This document shows positions 46,512-58,778 of a stretch of DNA of 64,000 nucleotides, piece by piece. Within the stretch, counting starts at the first letter, position 1, and every line of letters starts with the position of its first letter. The notes under the pieces were generated by a model. It saw only the letters and a list, made by a program, of their open reading frames with translations. It did not search any database and was not told the origin of the DNA. The translations under genes and the position numbers were made by a program. The DNA comes from Mytilus californianus (Eukaryota > Mollusca > Bivalvia > Mytilida > Mytilidae), in NCBI RefSeq assembly GCF_021869535.1, contig NW_026262734.1, positions 79,112,339 to 79,176,338 of the forward strand, given 5' to 3'.

Positions 46512-49500
46512 TTACTTCTTTTCATCTCCAGTGTCTACCATAAATTGTTTGTCTATTTCTTTGTTGCGATTTTCCCGCGCATAAGAACGTGCTATCTTTC
46601 CACTTATATCGCACTGATTTACATTGCACTTTGTTTTTAATAATTCGCTTACAATCGACGGATTATCTCCTTCGGCTGCTATATGTAACGCCGTTTTACC
46701 CGAGTTATCTTGAATATTAACATCGCATGCGTTCTGTAATATAAGTTTTACTGCACCCATGCGTTGCTCCCGGCATGCAATATGAAGCAAAGTCTGACCA
46801 TTCAAGTTTTTATCATTAAGATCTCCTTTCTTGACTAGCATGGTAAATATATCCATATAATTTGAGCTCATGGTCATATGCAATGGTGTTCTGTCTAATT
46901 CGTTTCGAGCATTAATTGCGCAGTTTTTTCTCAATAAGGTTCTCACCATTGATATGTCATTATTTTTACACGCAATATGCAATAAATTCCTCCCCGTGTT
47001 ATCAGGCAGGTTTATACTGCATTCCTGACTTTTTAATAGTTCTTTTACTATTTCTAATTTGCTACAACGATATGCATGATGTATGGCTGTTTCTAAATAT
47101 TTATCTTGCATATTAATGTTGATTTTTGTTTTCATTAAAAGTTTGACGGCTTTTATATTGTTGCCAGTCACCGCGTGATGTAGACCGGTTCGACCTAGCA
47201 CACTGTTCACATCATTTACGTCAAAGTCGTCTTTGCGTTCTAAAAAAAGTTCGATAATATCTCCATTGTAATTGTTTTCACATGCAACATGAAAGGCTTT
47301 TCTGCCCTCGCTATCATATCTATTCAAATCGCAACCGCTTTCAATTAAAAGTTTGACCATATCTGTAAAGCCAGTTGAAATCGCTGACATTAATGGTGTT
47401 TTCTGTTTCAAATGAGTTAAATTTATGTCACACTTTTCATTGCACTCTGAATTTAGTAAGATTTTGACAATGTTAATATTTTTTCTAAAAACGGCAAAAT
47501 GTAGAGCAGAATAAGAGTCATCATTTTCATCATTCTTAGCATTCACGTCGCAGTTCTTATTATTCAATATACTTTTCACCATATCTTCATTTTTGTTTTC
47601 TACAGAGACATGTAATGGCGTTCGACCGGCAATGTCTTTGATATTAACATCTGCATTACGTTTTATTAGAATGTCTACTAATTCTGTATTATTATATTGA
47701 CAAGCACGAAAGACCGGTGTTTCATTACGATCATTATAAAGGTCAATATTGCAACATCTGTATTTCAGTAGAAATTCAACACAATTTTTATTGTCGTTTT
47801 CACAGGCTGACAAAAGAAATGTCTTTCCATATTTGTCTTGTGTGTTTATCAGATTACATAGATGCATTTTTTCATGACTTGTATCAGCATGTTGACCCAG
47901 ACCAGTAGTGTCAGATAATGAAATTGCTTGAAACAATATTTTGATTATGTCCTCTGAACCGTTGACGAACGCTAAATGCAATGCATTTCTACCCTGGTTG
48001 TCTGTTACGCTAAATTTATCTGAGAATAACGCGATTCTGCCCTGTTCGTCTGCTTCGCTCAATGAACACTTCCACTTGTTTAATAATAGATTTACGACAT
48101 TTGTATGACAATTTCTGCAAGCCATATGAAGAGCTGTTAGACCGTTAACATCTTGAATATCAATATCGCAGTCGGTTTCGAGCGATTCGTGACTGCCGTC
48201 ATCCTCTTTTTGGATTGTATGCCTAACAGTACTTTGACAACCTCTTCTTTTCCACGTAAACATGCTAGATGAATGGGTGCTTTTTGCATAGAATTTTGAT
48301 AATTTATATAATATTCGAGGTGAAGAAGCAAATTAACGGCACGTACGCTTCCGCATAAACATGCAAACATTAAAATAATCTCCTCGTCGTTATTCGATAA
48401 TTCTAATTTCAACAATTCTCGATCGTCATAATCGATGACGTCGAAATCATCTTGTCTTGCAACCACTATTTCTCGGGACAAACTCAATTTCTCGCGTTCT
48501 TTCAAGATAAGGTCTAAGAATTCACTGAAATCATTTTCTACGGACAAAATCAATGGCAAGCAGCAAGAAGCTAATATCTGTAGAACTTTATCAGACGTTT
48601 TTACATGCCGAATCAATTCTTCTCGATACGCAATGTTTGCCACATGCTTATTCCGGAAAGCGTTATCAAATTTCTTCTGTTTGATATCTTCTATCAATCG
48701 ATTAAAATATAATTGTGCATAGTTCTTGGCCAAATTAGGATCTTTTGCGAATCCTTCAAGTTTTACTTGAGTTTGTAGAAAATCATTACTTCCGAAAGCA
48801 ATTAAGGATACTGGAATTTTCTTTATAAAATAGTTTAGTAGAATATCATAAATTTCAGGATGAACCATAGAATATGATACTACCTCGTCTATTATATATC
48901 TCCCAACGACTTTATCAAGCTCTTGTTGTATATGAGATAACTTCATATCATTTTTGAATAATTTACATTCTACACACAATTCCTTCACTAACTTTTCAAT
49001 ATTTTGATCAGACAGTGGTTTGCTCAGTTTTCCATCAAATATGGTAAGAAGGGCAAGACCAATATAACATGGTTCACTGAGTGTTCGTATTTCTTCAAAT
49101 TCCTGTTCGAACACAGAATTAGGATCTTTAAAGAAATTCATATTTTCGGTGGTGTGATGTAGCTGTGAGTATAAAAGACAGAGAGTATAAAATCTGTCTA
49201 CTTTTTGAATATCTAGTTCAGCAAAGAGTAATTGAGTTGTTTCCGGGTTCATGTGACACGATGCAATATCTAGCTTTTGATCCATGGTTTCCCGCAAATC
49301 GCTGGATACGTTATATTCTGAATACTGATATAATGTTTCCAATGATTTTAACTGATCTGAATTTCTAAATTCTTCTCTGCATGTTACCACGATATAGATA
49401 GAATCGGTCTCATTGCTTGGGCAAAAATAATGTTCATAGAATAATTGCTTCCATGCATTTGTAACTCGTTTGTTAACGGTATGTCTCCCGAGAAAATCAT

Positions 49501-49956
49501 CAATTACAAATATTGTTTTAGTATGATTAGTTTGGATACCATGCGATTCATCAAGTGTAAGGACCTTTTCTTGTTTTGTTTGTTTGTTATGTTTTTTCTT
49601 CGTGGCAGGTTCATTTGTGATGTTTTGTTTTTTCTTTTTGTGATGATCAGTTGCCACGGGCATCTTTTTGATTTTAAGTTTATGTGTTGTAATATTCATC
49701 TGAGATCTTAGCGCAAGGTGATTTTTTATAATATCTGGGTTGTTTGCAGGAACAATAGAAAAATCGTTGTTTTTGTTAAGATGCAAAGCAACATAACGAG
49801 CAAGAGCTGTTTTTCCTGTTCCGGGTTTTCCTGATACTACTACAAAGTGGTGTTTACATTCATCAAATGCTTCTGTGATCTTTTTGATAGCAGCCGAATT
49901 AGGAAAATATCTATCTGTATCTTCAATCCAATAAAGATATTCTTCCTTGTCTGGTT
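46512..49956 (-). CDS. Exon 4: nSTAND3 NTPase and ankyrin repeats (frameshifted)
   Basis: Acceptor TTAATTGCAG at 49957-49958. The exon opens EPDKEEYLYWIEDTDRYFP, then HHFVVVSGKPGTGKTALARY (Walker A). A Lys-rich insert follows at about residues 288-322, then KTIFVIDDFLGRHT (Walker B) and YIVVTCREEF. A region including FEEIRTLSEPCYIGLALLT fits the winged-helix part. Two ankyrin units follow (LMFACLCGSVRAVNLLL, PIHLACLRGKEEVVKVLL) before the frame breaks at a run of five A (minus strand). The other frame resumes with DVNGLTALHMACRNCHTNVV and about 15 more units of 33-40 residues to QFMVDTGDEKK and the stop at 46512. Several units have long inserts. Without correction the first frame stops at 48137. 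Confidence 0.85.
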
Positions 49957-52900
49957 CTGCAATTAATAATTGTTACAAATGCTTTAATGCTGGATATGTA
50001 TGCTTCATATAACTTAATTCAACAATTTCAAATGTTAAAATCCATAGCTGTATTGTTTAGATACTTCAAGGTGAAAAAATGCAAACGACAAAAAATACTA
50101 CTAAAATAATAACCTAAACTTTCATGTATCTCGCACGATTTTATATTTAAATGTCTTAATATCTAGATAATATCAGCCATTTTAGTATAAAAATGACCTA
50201 TACCATTTCCTTTATTCTTTTTAATACCTGTATACTGAATCACAAGCGACTATTATAAATTAAAAGGTTTTTTTAGATCGTTTTACTGCAACTGATTTAG
50301 ACGAACAAATAATTTTTAACTTGTTGAAACCATCAAAGAAAACGTTAACGTAATAAGTGCGTAAAATTACCAAAGAACATATTTAATTTGCCATATATGA
50401 AAAAAGCTAATAGCAATTGCTATATTATTGTACTTTATAAATTGATATCGTACACTTAAACTAGAGTTACCTCGGATACTTTTCGCAATCTTTTTGATTT
50501 CTAACTGTAAATCTTTCTCGTTGTCGTCCAGTGGACTGCTTTTGAGTTGCATACACGTCTCTCTATAGTTTTCACCACCAAGTTTGCAAATCGCCTGAAA
50601 GATGTTTTTTAATCATTGCAATATCTAAATACATTTTGAATATTTGATTATGAAATACATATATTTGTTTACCCTTTATCATAAACACTCTACTTCAGAT
50701 AGCAAGATAATTTAACCAGTTCAATAGCCAGTACCTTGGTAATAATATGAAAATACGGACATTGTGTGATTGAAATGACTATAGTTGTAATATGACTAAT
50801 GATCTGCAACTCATAGCTAGAAACCGACATTAATTCGTTCGAAATTTGAAAACAAGCTTACACTTACGAATAATACAGGATTATTTTCATTTGCTAGCTA
50901 GTAAACAGTAAAAATACTAAAACACCGATCTCCAAGGAAAATTCAAAACGAAAAGTCAACAATCAAAAGGCAAAATCAAAAGGTTTACACATCAAACGAA
51001 TGGATAACAACTGTCTTATTCCTGACTTGGTACAGACATTGTCTTATGTATAAAATGGTCGATTAAACATGGCTTTATACATGAAGCTATTTAAACCTCT
51101 CAATTGTAAGACAGTCTATTATATTGACAATGTTGTGTGAACAAAACAAACATACATCAACGTAAAATGCAAAAAAGGGGTACAGTAACAACATTTTGAT
51201 ATAATTTTAATCACTGTAAAACCAAAAAAGAAATATGCAAATTAAGAAAAACAAAAACTCATATAGATAAAGCACATTTGCAAGAACGAAACACAGGAAT
51301 GCAAAAACTTACCATAACACAATAAAACGATGACGGGATGTTTAAGTACCGAGCCACGTCAGATGAATATATTTCAAATAGACTAAACAGTGAAATTAAT
51401 AATTTACAACGACAAATAAAAGAACACTATAACACGTAATTAAGATGATGAACAACGTAAGTGCCTATAATCTATACTTTATATTACCATGTATTATGAC
51501 TCCTTTCAGACGGACACGTACATTGATTTTGTTGACAACTATCCGAAGTTCTAAAAATATTTCTTGTATATTATTTTTGAAAATGGGGGCGATGGCCATG
51601 CTATTCATGACAATCAGATGTACACCCAAACTATTTCTATATACCAAGTTTGGCTGATCCATTACTTATATGTGCATTTGTATCACTTTCTTTTCATGCT
51701 ATGGACAAATATATAAATAATTCATCTGCTATGTACTCGACACTGACTGTTCCATTGTAAACCGTTGACCAATAAGTCATTCAACGCGAAAAATTTAAGA
51801 AAAATTTAAGAAAAACAAAAGGAATTTAAAACAAATCAAGGTGGTAGATGATCTAAACGAAACAAAATTGACGCTTGGTAAGTTTGGTTGTTGATTTGTT
51901 GTACAACTTGTGTATGAATTCTGGTTCTAGTTCATTTTAGAAATAAAAAGTATTTTGAAATGCACAACCAATTCTGAAAATATTTTTTTTGTATAATCAA
52001 GATTTTTAAAACTTACATCAGTAATATGTTCCCAGTCTTTCTTGAAGTCCTTGTCAGACAAAGTGAATCCCTTACTATGTACTATCTTATTTCGATAATG
52101 TTTCAATCTAAACAGACTTGCAGCTTCACTTGTGTCGGTTTCCGCAGGAAATACCTCTGATTCTGATTCATATTGTTCGGTAATGTTTTTCAACAGACAT
52201 ATCATTAAAGGAAGATCAAAGTCTAATGATGACGGTGCTGCTACAACAAAGAAATAGGTAAATCTAATATAATCATCGTTAATTCACCAACATAAATTTC
52301 ATTACTTTAATTGATGGAAAAAAACAATATACATTTTCTTATATACCCTTACCTAAAACGCAATAAAAGTCTTAAAGAGTTATGACGGAAGAAAACATTT
52401 TGGGGTTCCTGTTTCTGTTATGAAACCGAGAAAATATGTTAACTAGTAAGGACTTAAATATTATATAGAAATAATTGATAAGACCACATTGAGTCCAGAT
52501 AGTAAAATTACAGTTATATGTTTACAGCAATGTGCTCCAAACAGTAATTGAAATTTATAAATCATGGCACTATTCTTCTCTTTTGGATGCTTATAGTATT
52601 AAAACGTTTTGATTTTCACAACATTGGATGCATTTGACTAAACATTGGCTTATTTGACAGGTTTTTATGTCTCAGTAAAGTTGATATGTATAAAAGTTAT
52701 TACTATTTTGAAATACCCGTATTCATTGTAAGCATATATATATATAAGTCAACTGTTGAAGTTATATTTGTTAAGTTATTTTCTTACAAATTTAAAGTAA
52801 ATCGGTTTTATTTAACAATGCTTGAATAATAAGAATAATTGATTTTAATTTTGTCATTTCAGCAGGTCGAGTTCGTGTTGTTCTGATTCATTTAATACCT

Positions 52901-53860
52901 TAATTGTAGTTATATTTTTGAAATGAAACTGTTAAGAGAGGGCTAAGCGCTCATACACATAAACATTCTCGAAACATTCTTTATGTGCACTGTAGTTCAG
53001 TTGTTGTCTTTGGTTTATGTTTGTCATAATATTTTTTTTTTCGTGAACTGTTTTGTTATAAGTTTAGTAAGCCATTAGTTTCTCAATTTATTTTAGTCAT
53101 ATTTTTCTTGTCGAGGATTTTAAAAGCCGACCATACGGCATGGGTCTTTTTCAATGTTGAACGCTGTACGGTTGTCTATAATTGCTTACATCCACTTCAT
53201 TTGAAACTTGGTGGATAGATGTCTCGTTGGCAATCATAAAACATCACCTTATATTTATACTTATATATACAATCAAAACTCTATAGAGAAAATTAAAGAT
53301 TGAGAAACAACACAACCCAAAGAAAACCTAGACGAATTTAGATGATTCGAATCCTCAGTGGTAATCGTCGTATATATCTTTGCAAGGAGAACTTCGGCGA
53401 TGTCGGTGTCAAGGAAAAGATGTTGGAATTGGTAAAACTGATATCAAGGTGATAATAAGGGAATCACACACCGTGACCGATGATGATGATAATACTTAAC
53501 ATTTTGTAATTGCTTTCCATCCATTCATACTTTTTATGAAATATTTTATATGAGTTTCCAGTTTGACATTGAAACTGTTTTTGTAGGTTGCGACATTGAC
53601 GACGTAGGTAAATGCATTCCTTACCATTATTGGGAAATAACAAAGTCCATTGATAATGGTTGATGACTCTTTGTTTTCTTAATTTTTCTAAGCTAATGCG
53701 CTTTCTGTTCAGGGTTGATTTTAATACACTGGGGTGAAATTGTTTATCAAACTCATGTCTAACTGCTGGAATTGCAGCTCTATGTAGAAGTCTATTTATT
53801 CGTGCAAAGTTCGCTTTTTCTTCATTTGGCATCGACATACTTTTGGATTCGTTCATCAAT
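46512..53860 (-). CDS. HEPN (DZIP3-like) - nSTAND3 NTPase - ankyrin repeat protein gene
   Basis: Four coding exons on the minus strand: 53856-53625, 52240-52017, 50594-50471 and 49956-46512, all with GT-AG introns and matching phases (1, 0, 1). Domains in order: DZIP3-like HEPN (about residues 15-165, motif RNKIVH at 127-132), a P-loop NTPase of the nSTAND3 type (Walker A GKPGTGKT at 236-243, Walker B IFVIDD to 347, TCRE at 385-388), a helical/winged-helix region, then about 17 ankyrin repeats. Such STAND proteins are thought to act as ligand-sensing, NTP-dependent switches in innate immunity; HEPN domains are often RNases or protein-docking modules. Frame-corrected length is about 1341 residues. 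As written, a one-base shift at 48207-48211 ends the product near residue 799. An untranslated upstream exon is likely, because an acceptor (TTTTCAG) lies four bases before the ATG. Confidence 0.85.
48207..48211 (-). other. Frameshift site in ankyrin gene (five-base homopolymer)
   Basis: Minus strand TCCAAAAAGAGGATGAC. Upstream frame reads SKKRMT, downstream frame needs KEDDG; one extra A would join them. The ankyrin pattern is continuous on both sides, so this is a recent lesion, an allele or a base-calling error. Confidence 0.8.
49976..50470 (-). other. Intron 3 of HEPN-nSTAND-ankyrin gene
   Basis: AT-rich intron between exons 3 and 4. Nothing else recognised. Confidence 0.7.
50471..50594 (-). 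CDS. Exon 3: end of HEPN domain and linker
   Basis: 124 nt after CATCTTTCAG and before GTAACTC, phase 0 in and 1 out: AICKLGGENYRETCMQLKSS then PLDDNEKDLQLEIKKIAKSI R. The LGG turn is where the DZIP3-like HEPN domain usually closes; the rest is a charged helical linker to the NTPase. Confidence 0.85.
50905..51135 (-). repeat. Interspersed repeat family C, inverted copy in intron 2
   Basis: CTAAAACACCGATCTCCAAGG, AAAGGTTTACACATCAAACG and CTGTCTTATTCCTGACTTGG, parallel to 31340-31615. Confidence 0.75.
52017..52240 (-). CDS. Exon 2: HEPN core with RNKIVH motif
   Basis: 224 nt after CTTTGTTGTAG and before GTAAGT, phase 1 in and 0 out. Reads APSSLDFDLPLMICLLKNI, then SLFRLKHYRNKIVHSKGFTL and SDKDFKKDWEHITD. 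The R-x4-H motif (RNKIVH, residues 127-132) is the conserved HEPN signature; the following hydrophobic and Trp residues fit the DZIP3-like family. In nucleolytic HEPN proteins R and H are catalytic; activity here is untested. Confidence 0.9.
52940..53265 (+). repeat. Diverged family D repeat in intron 1
   Basis: CCGACCATACGGCATGGGTC, GAACGCTGTACGGTTGTC and GATAGATGTCTCGTTGGCAATC match the order in 45700-45890. Confidence 0.65.
53625..53856 (-). CDS. Exon 1: start of HEPN domain
   Basis: ATG at 53856 follows a splice acceptor (TTTCTTTTCAG, exon edge at 53860), so an upstream 5' UTR exon is probable. The coding reads MNESKSMSMPNEEKANFARI, then NRLLHRAAIPAVRHEFDKQF and RVINHYQWTLLFPNNG before GTAAGG (phase 1). 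N-(Y/F)-A-R-x5-L, HPS-x-LK and the RVIN-x3-W-x-LLFP block are typical of DZIP3-like HEPN domains. The open frame beyond 53625 is intron. Confidence 0.85.
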
Positions 53861-56800
53861 CTGAAAAGAAATATAAAAGGGTTATGTTAATAGTATGTAC
53901 AGCTTGGACATGTTGCTGAATACCTACTTTACTTGATTTGAATAAAATAAGAAACTCCTTTTGTGGCTTCAACTGTACCACTTCTACAATGCAGTGTCAT
54001 TAAAAATTATATCCTACAATCGTAAGATCAAATGCACTTCAGAGCTGTTCGGCATAGTTTCAACATTTTAATGCCCCAAGCATCTAACTGTTTAAACTTA
54101 TACTAAAATTCTGTAAAATCCATCGTTTCAGTTTTAGTGTTCCTCAGAATTTAAGTTGGCCGCTATTCATGTTTGTGTATACTGGTAACCTTTCCAAGTT
54201 ATGTCGCTATGAGAAGAAATATAGAGATCATGCCTGTGAACCAGATCGTAAATAAAACAAAATATCAATGAATAGTATATATCTCACCAAAAGAGGCGTT
54301 ATTTGTGAAATAGCTGTATTTACAAAGTGCAACTTATATGAATTTTTTTCACCGAAAATTGGTAGAATTAATATTGGATAGAACAATTAGAAAGCCTTTC
54401 CAGGGTAAGTAAGAAAAATCATACATCTTTTACAAATTATTAGTTGTACGACAATTGGTTCTTTCCTTTATTTAAACATAGATTAGTTTCTTGTTGGTTG
54501 GTAAATTAATTGCCAAAATGATTGCATAGCTTCAATAAACAAGTTCTACATATTGATTGGTGAGTTGATTGATAAAAAACTGAGTTATGACCTGAAAATC
54601 CTTAATTCAGGCGATTAGAGGTCAGTGCAAAATTTGTTTGATTTGTAGAAAAGATGGACCAAATTCTGCTGTAAAATATTTCTAATTAATTCGATTGTAT
54701 TTTCTAACAAGCAGTTCTTATAAACATCTTAGACTTTCTAAGTCCATATCAGGATGTTAAGAGGACCGCATGTGTATAAACATGCATAAAGTGTTAACGG
54801 GAAAATAAGTTTTATTATTCTACTGTTCTGCTGTTGATAAATTTTACACTCAACACTTTATGATTAATTAGAAGTTTACACGTTTACATATTATTTTCAA
54901 TAAACTAGATTAAAACCAAATATTGTGGACCTCTTTTCCAGATGTTTGTACATTAACAAGATTGTAGTTTAACAGCTCGGGATAGAAGGCGATTTCGTTG
55001 TTATCAAATTAGATCCCTTCCCGAAAAATGCAAAATATTTATATAAATATAAATGGTTGATTGTTTACTTGATGGCTTAAATTTACATAAACACTGTAGC
55101 TGCAAAGTTTAAAATTATAATTGGGTAATTCACAAATATAAACATTTAAGTGGAACTGATTCTATAACCAGTAAATTTCATAAAAAAAACACCACAATTA
55201 CTCAAAGAAAAATTAACGTAGGTTTGCTGAAAAAAACATGTCTAACAAAAAGTCATGTTATAGTTTCCACTTTCTAAAAAGTCAAGTTTGTAATACTTTT
55301 ATATGGACAAAGATAATCAATTTCCACAGGCAGAGAGGCAGTAAGATATTTCCGGTTCATGAAATATTACTTTTGGTGTAATATGAAAGGTTATTGTAAA
55401 CTGATTTCATTCGTGAATTTTTCTGTGATAATTTATATAATAAGCTAGCCATTCACGATTTATCGAAGGTTCTTTTAGGGATCTTGTAGAGGTAAGCGTA
55501 CACTGATTACGACATTAAATGTTTGCTAGGCTGTTTTCTTTAATATAAGTACAGAAAGAACTATTTCCGATTTAGACAAGATCACTTCCGGTTGACCTTC
55601 TGTCTCTCATGCCCTGAATTAGTATGTATGTACCTGATTAAAGTTTTTATCAATGAATCTAAAATTATTACATTTCAAGGTCTATAACTTTCATAAGAAC
55701 TAATAAATACTGACAAAATGTTTCATTTCTTCATCTCAACAACTTAAAAGTTTAAACATATTTCTTTTATTTTTATCATTTAAATTGTCAGAGTAGATTG
55801 CACACAAGCAAGGATCATAATTTAACCCTTAACCCTGACCCCTTTTAAATCTAAAACATCATTTTGAAAAGTGACCTTGATCCTCCTTATTCTTATTCAG
55901 AGTAGAGTTTGAAACCCTATGTTTTTATTTCTTATGGATAACTGTGTCACCTGATCGTTTCGGCCCAATCAACCTAATTCATTTTGAGGATATAACAAAC
56001 ACTTTAAAAATACAATTTTATCGATATGATTGTTTATTGGAACGAACTGTGCACACAGTGTTTGGGGAGATAGCTCTTCCAAAATCCCGTAGTACTGCGT
56101 TTCAACGTGACGAAGTTTATAACTAAACCCTTTAAACAAATTTGTGTTTGATTTTACCAATACTACCACATAGACATGTGTATACCCAAAACAGAAGTAA
56201 GGACGGGTTTATTTAACTACATTCTTTAACACATTTTTTTTTAAAGAATTTGCATACAATTTATTTTATCAAGTATGACAGTTAACTGAATTACTATTCG
56301 ATATTCAGTCAGTTTAATATCCCAAAGTAATATGCAACATTTTACCAAAATCTAAAACATCCCATTTACTGTCCATTGACCCTTAAACATGAAGTTGTTT
56401 TTGAAAATACTCAAATATTGTAAGCAATTACTGCAAAGAATCAGCGCCACAAGGATTATTTTAGACAAAGTTTTATAATATTGTTCACAAATATGACAAA
56501 TTTCTCGAATTAAATGTAATGTTTGCTTATACATGCAATCATCTTATATGACAAGAAAATACACCGACAACGTTCACGGAAAGAATGCTCTTGTGGCAAT
56601 AACGTTATAAGAAAGTATCAACATGAACAAATACAACAAAATATTAATTGATAACTATATGACCACGCATTAATTGTTTTTTTCCAAAAAGAATGAACTA
56701 TAAACCCAACATTCCTCTCTGTCGTTAACTTATAGTTTTTATTATCCACAAACTGACATAAATTTATTGGACTTTAACTTTGCTAGCACGCGAACAACAA

Positions 56801-57490
56801 TCAGAACATGCAGAATAACACTTGAAATATTTGTGTTCGTCCGAAGTTCCTTTTTGGATTAAACAAAGTGAAATTTGGAAAAACAAAGGTGAATAGGATC
56901 TAAAAACTTGATGAGCTACATTGTATGTGGTCAAAGGGACATAACATTCAATATCCAAATTACAGTAAGATAAACATTCTATGAGGAGTTGACAATTTAG
57001 TCTTTAATGAATAAAAAAATAGCAATGTAGAATAAATAATTTGTTTATATATCATGTCAGCACCGTATTATACGATACACGTAAAATTACAAAAATGTTT
57101 GAAGGAATACAAACGACGTACTGTTGATTTTTTAAGCTTTATATAAGGGTAGAAATTTGTAAAAACATTTAACAACTTCCTTGTATAAACTATTCATTAC
57201 TGCTACAAAGGGTAAACCATGATTACATGGTTTTTCCACAATTTCCTTGTCTGCGTTGATTTTTATGACACATATTCTATTACGTACATACGTCCACATT
57301 TAAATCCTTTTTTCTCTTTATATAGGTAATTATAACATTATAATGTTTATACCTTTTATGGTATGCCTTGCATTTAAACTACAAACTTGTTTTATTTATA
57401 TATTTTTTTTGACTTTGCTTTCCAAAAAAGAAGAAGACAGAAGAAAAGTGTAATCTGTTTTTAAAACATGGTTTTGTGTGGTATATTTCA
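53861..57490. other. No gene recognised
   Basis: AT-rich sequence upstream of the ankyrin gene. It should hold its promoter and first exon, but I could not place them. Short open frames (for example 55944-56126) show no domain. Confidence 0.4.
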
Positions 57491-57499
57491 TAGATTGAA

Positions 57500-57655
57500 A
57501 AAGTAAAGTCACGAAAATACTGAACTCCGAGGAAAATCTAAAAAGGAAAGTCCATAATCAAATGGCGAAATCAAAAGCTCAAACACATCAAATGAATGAA
57601 TATTTTTATACTGTCGTATTCCTGATTTGGTATAGGCATTTTCTTATGTATTTTC
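57500..57655 (-). repeat. Interspersed repeat family C, inverted copy
   Basis: ATACTGAACTCCGAGGAAAA, AAAAGCTCAAACACATCAAA and CTGTCGTATTCCTGATTTGG, parallel to 31340-31615. Confidence 0.7.
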
Positions 57656-57989
57656 TTTAATATATAATAACAAGGAATGGTAAACGTGCTGTGTTTGTTT
57701 TGTGATCAAGTGCCATCACATATATTTAAAGAAATATAAATAAAAATGGCAATACAAAGATCTCTCTTTTAAATGCGTACAGTTGGTCCAATATTAATTT
57801 TTCATTATTAGTTCGTTCTAATTTCATAATTAGAACATACGAAAATATAAGTCAAACAACAAAAAATCAGAGTACTCATGGTACTAGTATAAAAATAAAT
57901 AGGAAACAAGCAATGAAGCACATAATTTGGTTTGAAAAATCATTTTAAGTAGCATAACTATATACATTTAGTATTAGTTTTTATGCATG

Positions 57990-58205
57990 CAGCTTTAGTA
58001 AAATTTAGAATGAAAACAGGCAATGTCTTAAAGACACAACAACCCGAACAAAGAGTGGAAAACAGACAAAGGCCACCAATGAATCTTCAATACAGCAAAT
58101 TATCCTGCACCCGGAGACGTTCTTCACCTGGCTACTTAACAAACATGTGTACTAGTTCAGTGACAATAGACGTCATTCTCAACTCCGTAATAGACAGTAG
58201 TAATA
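57990..58205 (-). repeat. Retroelement tail repeat, inverted copy
   Basis: Complement of about 780-985: ACAACCCGAACAAAGAGTGG, GACAAAGGCCACCAATGAATC, CCGGAGACGTTCTTCA. Confidence 0.6.
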
Positions 58206-58778
58206 TATAAAACAGAGAACAATTGATGTAGCTACAATGTGTTTTAGCAAGGGATAACATGTATGTATTTAATCCCTACCCCATTCCCATTACAACCCCT
58301 CCCTCCCCCCCCCCCAAAAAAAAGGGATACAAACAAAAGTTGGGTGGTGTTCATATTGTAAGATTCTGTATTACATACAATGTAACTTATCCGCATGCTT
58401 TAATACAGAAAAAATACATTCGTCAATACTAAACTGCTCCAACGCAATAAGACTAGGCGTACCTGTTATATAGAGATATTTAATATAAACACACGTGACC
58501 TACATCTCCCTTTATACATTGTATTTAGATATATTTAATGAATTTTGGGTTAAAAAAAAACGTGTTTTGAAACAAGCAAAAGCTTTTTGTCAATAAAATA
58601 TCACGTTCAGCGATTATAAATTCAAGGACAACAATTTGAATCGTCTCTAAAAATAAATAAATTTTACTTGAGGACAAAAGTATTGATATTTAGAAAAATT
58701 AAAACCAGATTTTTTTAAGTGTTGATATCAAAGTTAAAAAGAAATTAAAGGTCCAAGTCTTTCAGAAAAAGTTCACCT

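Noticed and set aside
48200-48215. Programmed -1 frameshift site
   Set aside because: Zero-frame C-AAA-AAG does not fit the X-XXY-YYZ slippery pattern and I see no pseudoknot; a missing base is simpler.
46916-49711. Plus-strand open frames opposite the ankyrin gene
   Set aside because: Antisense shadows of the ankyrin and NTPase coding sequence.
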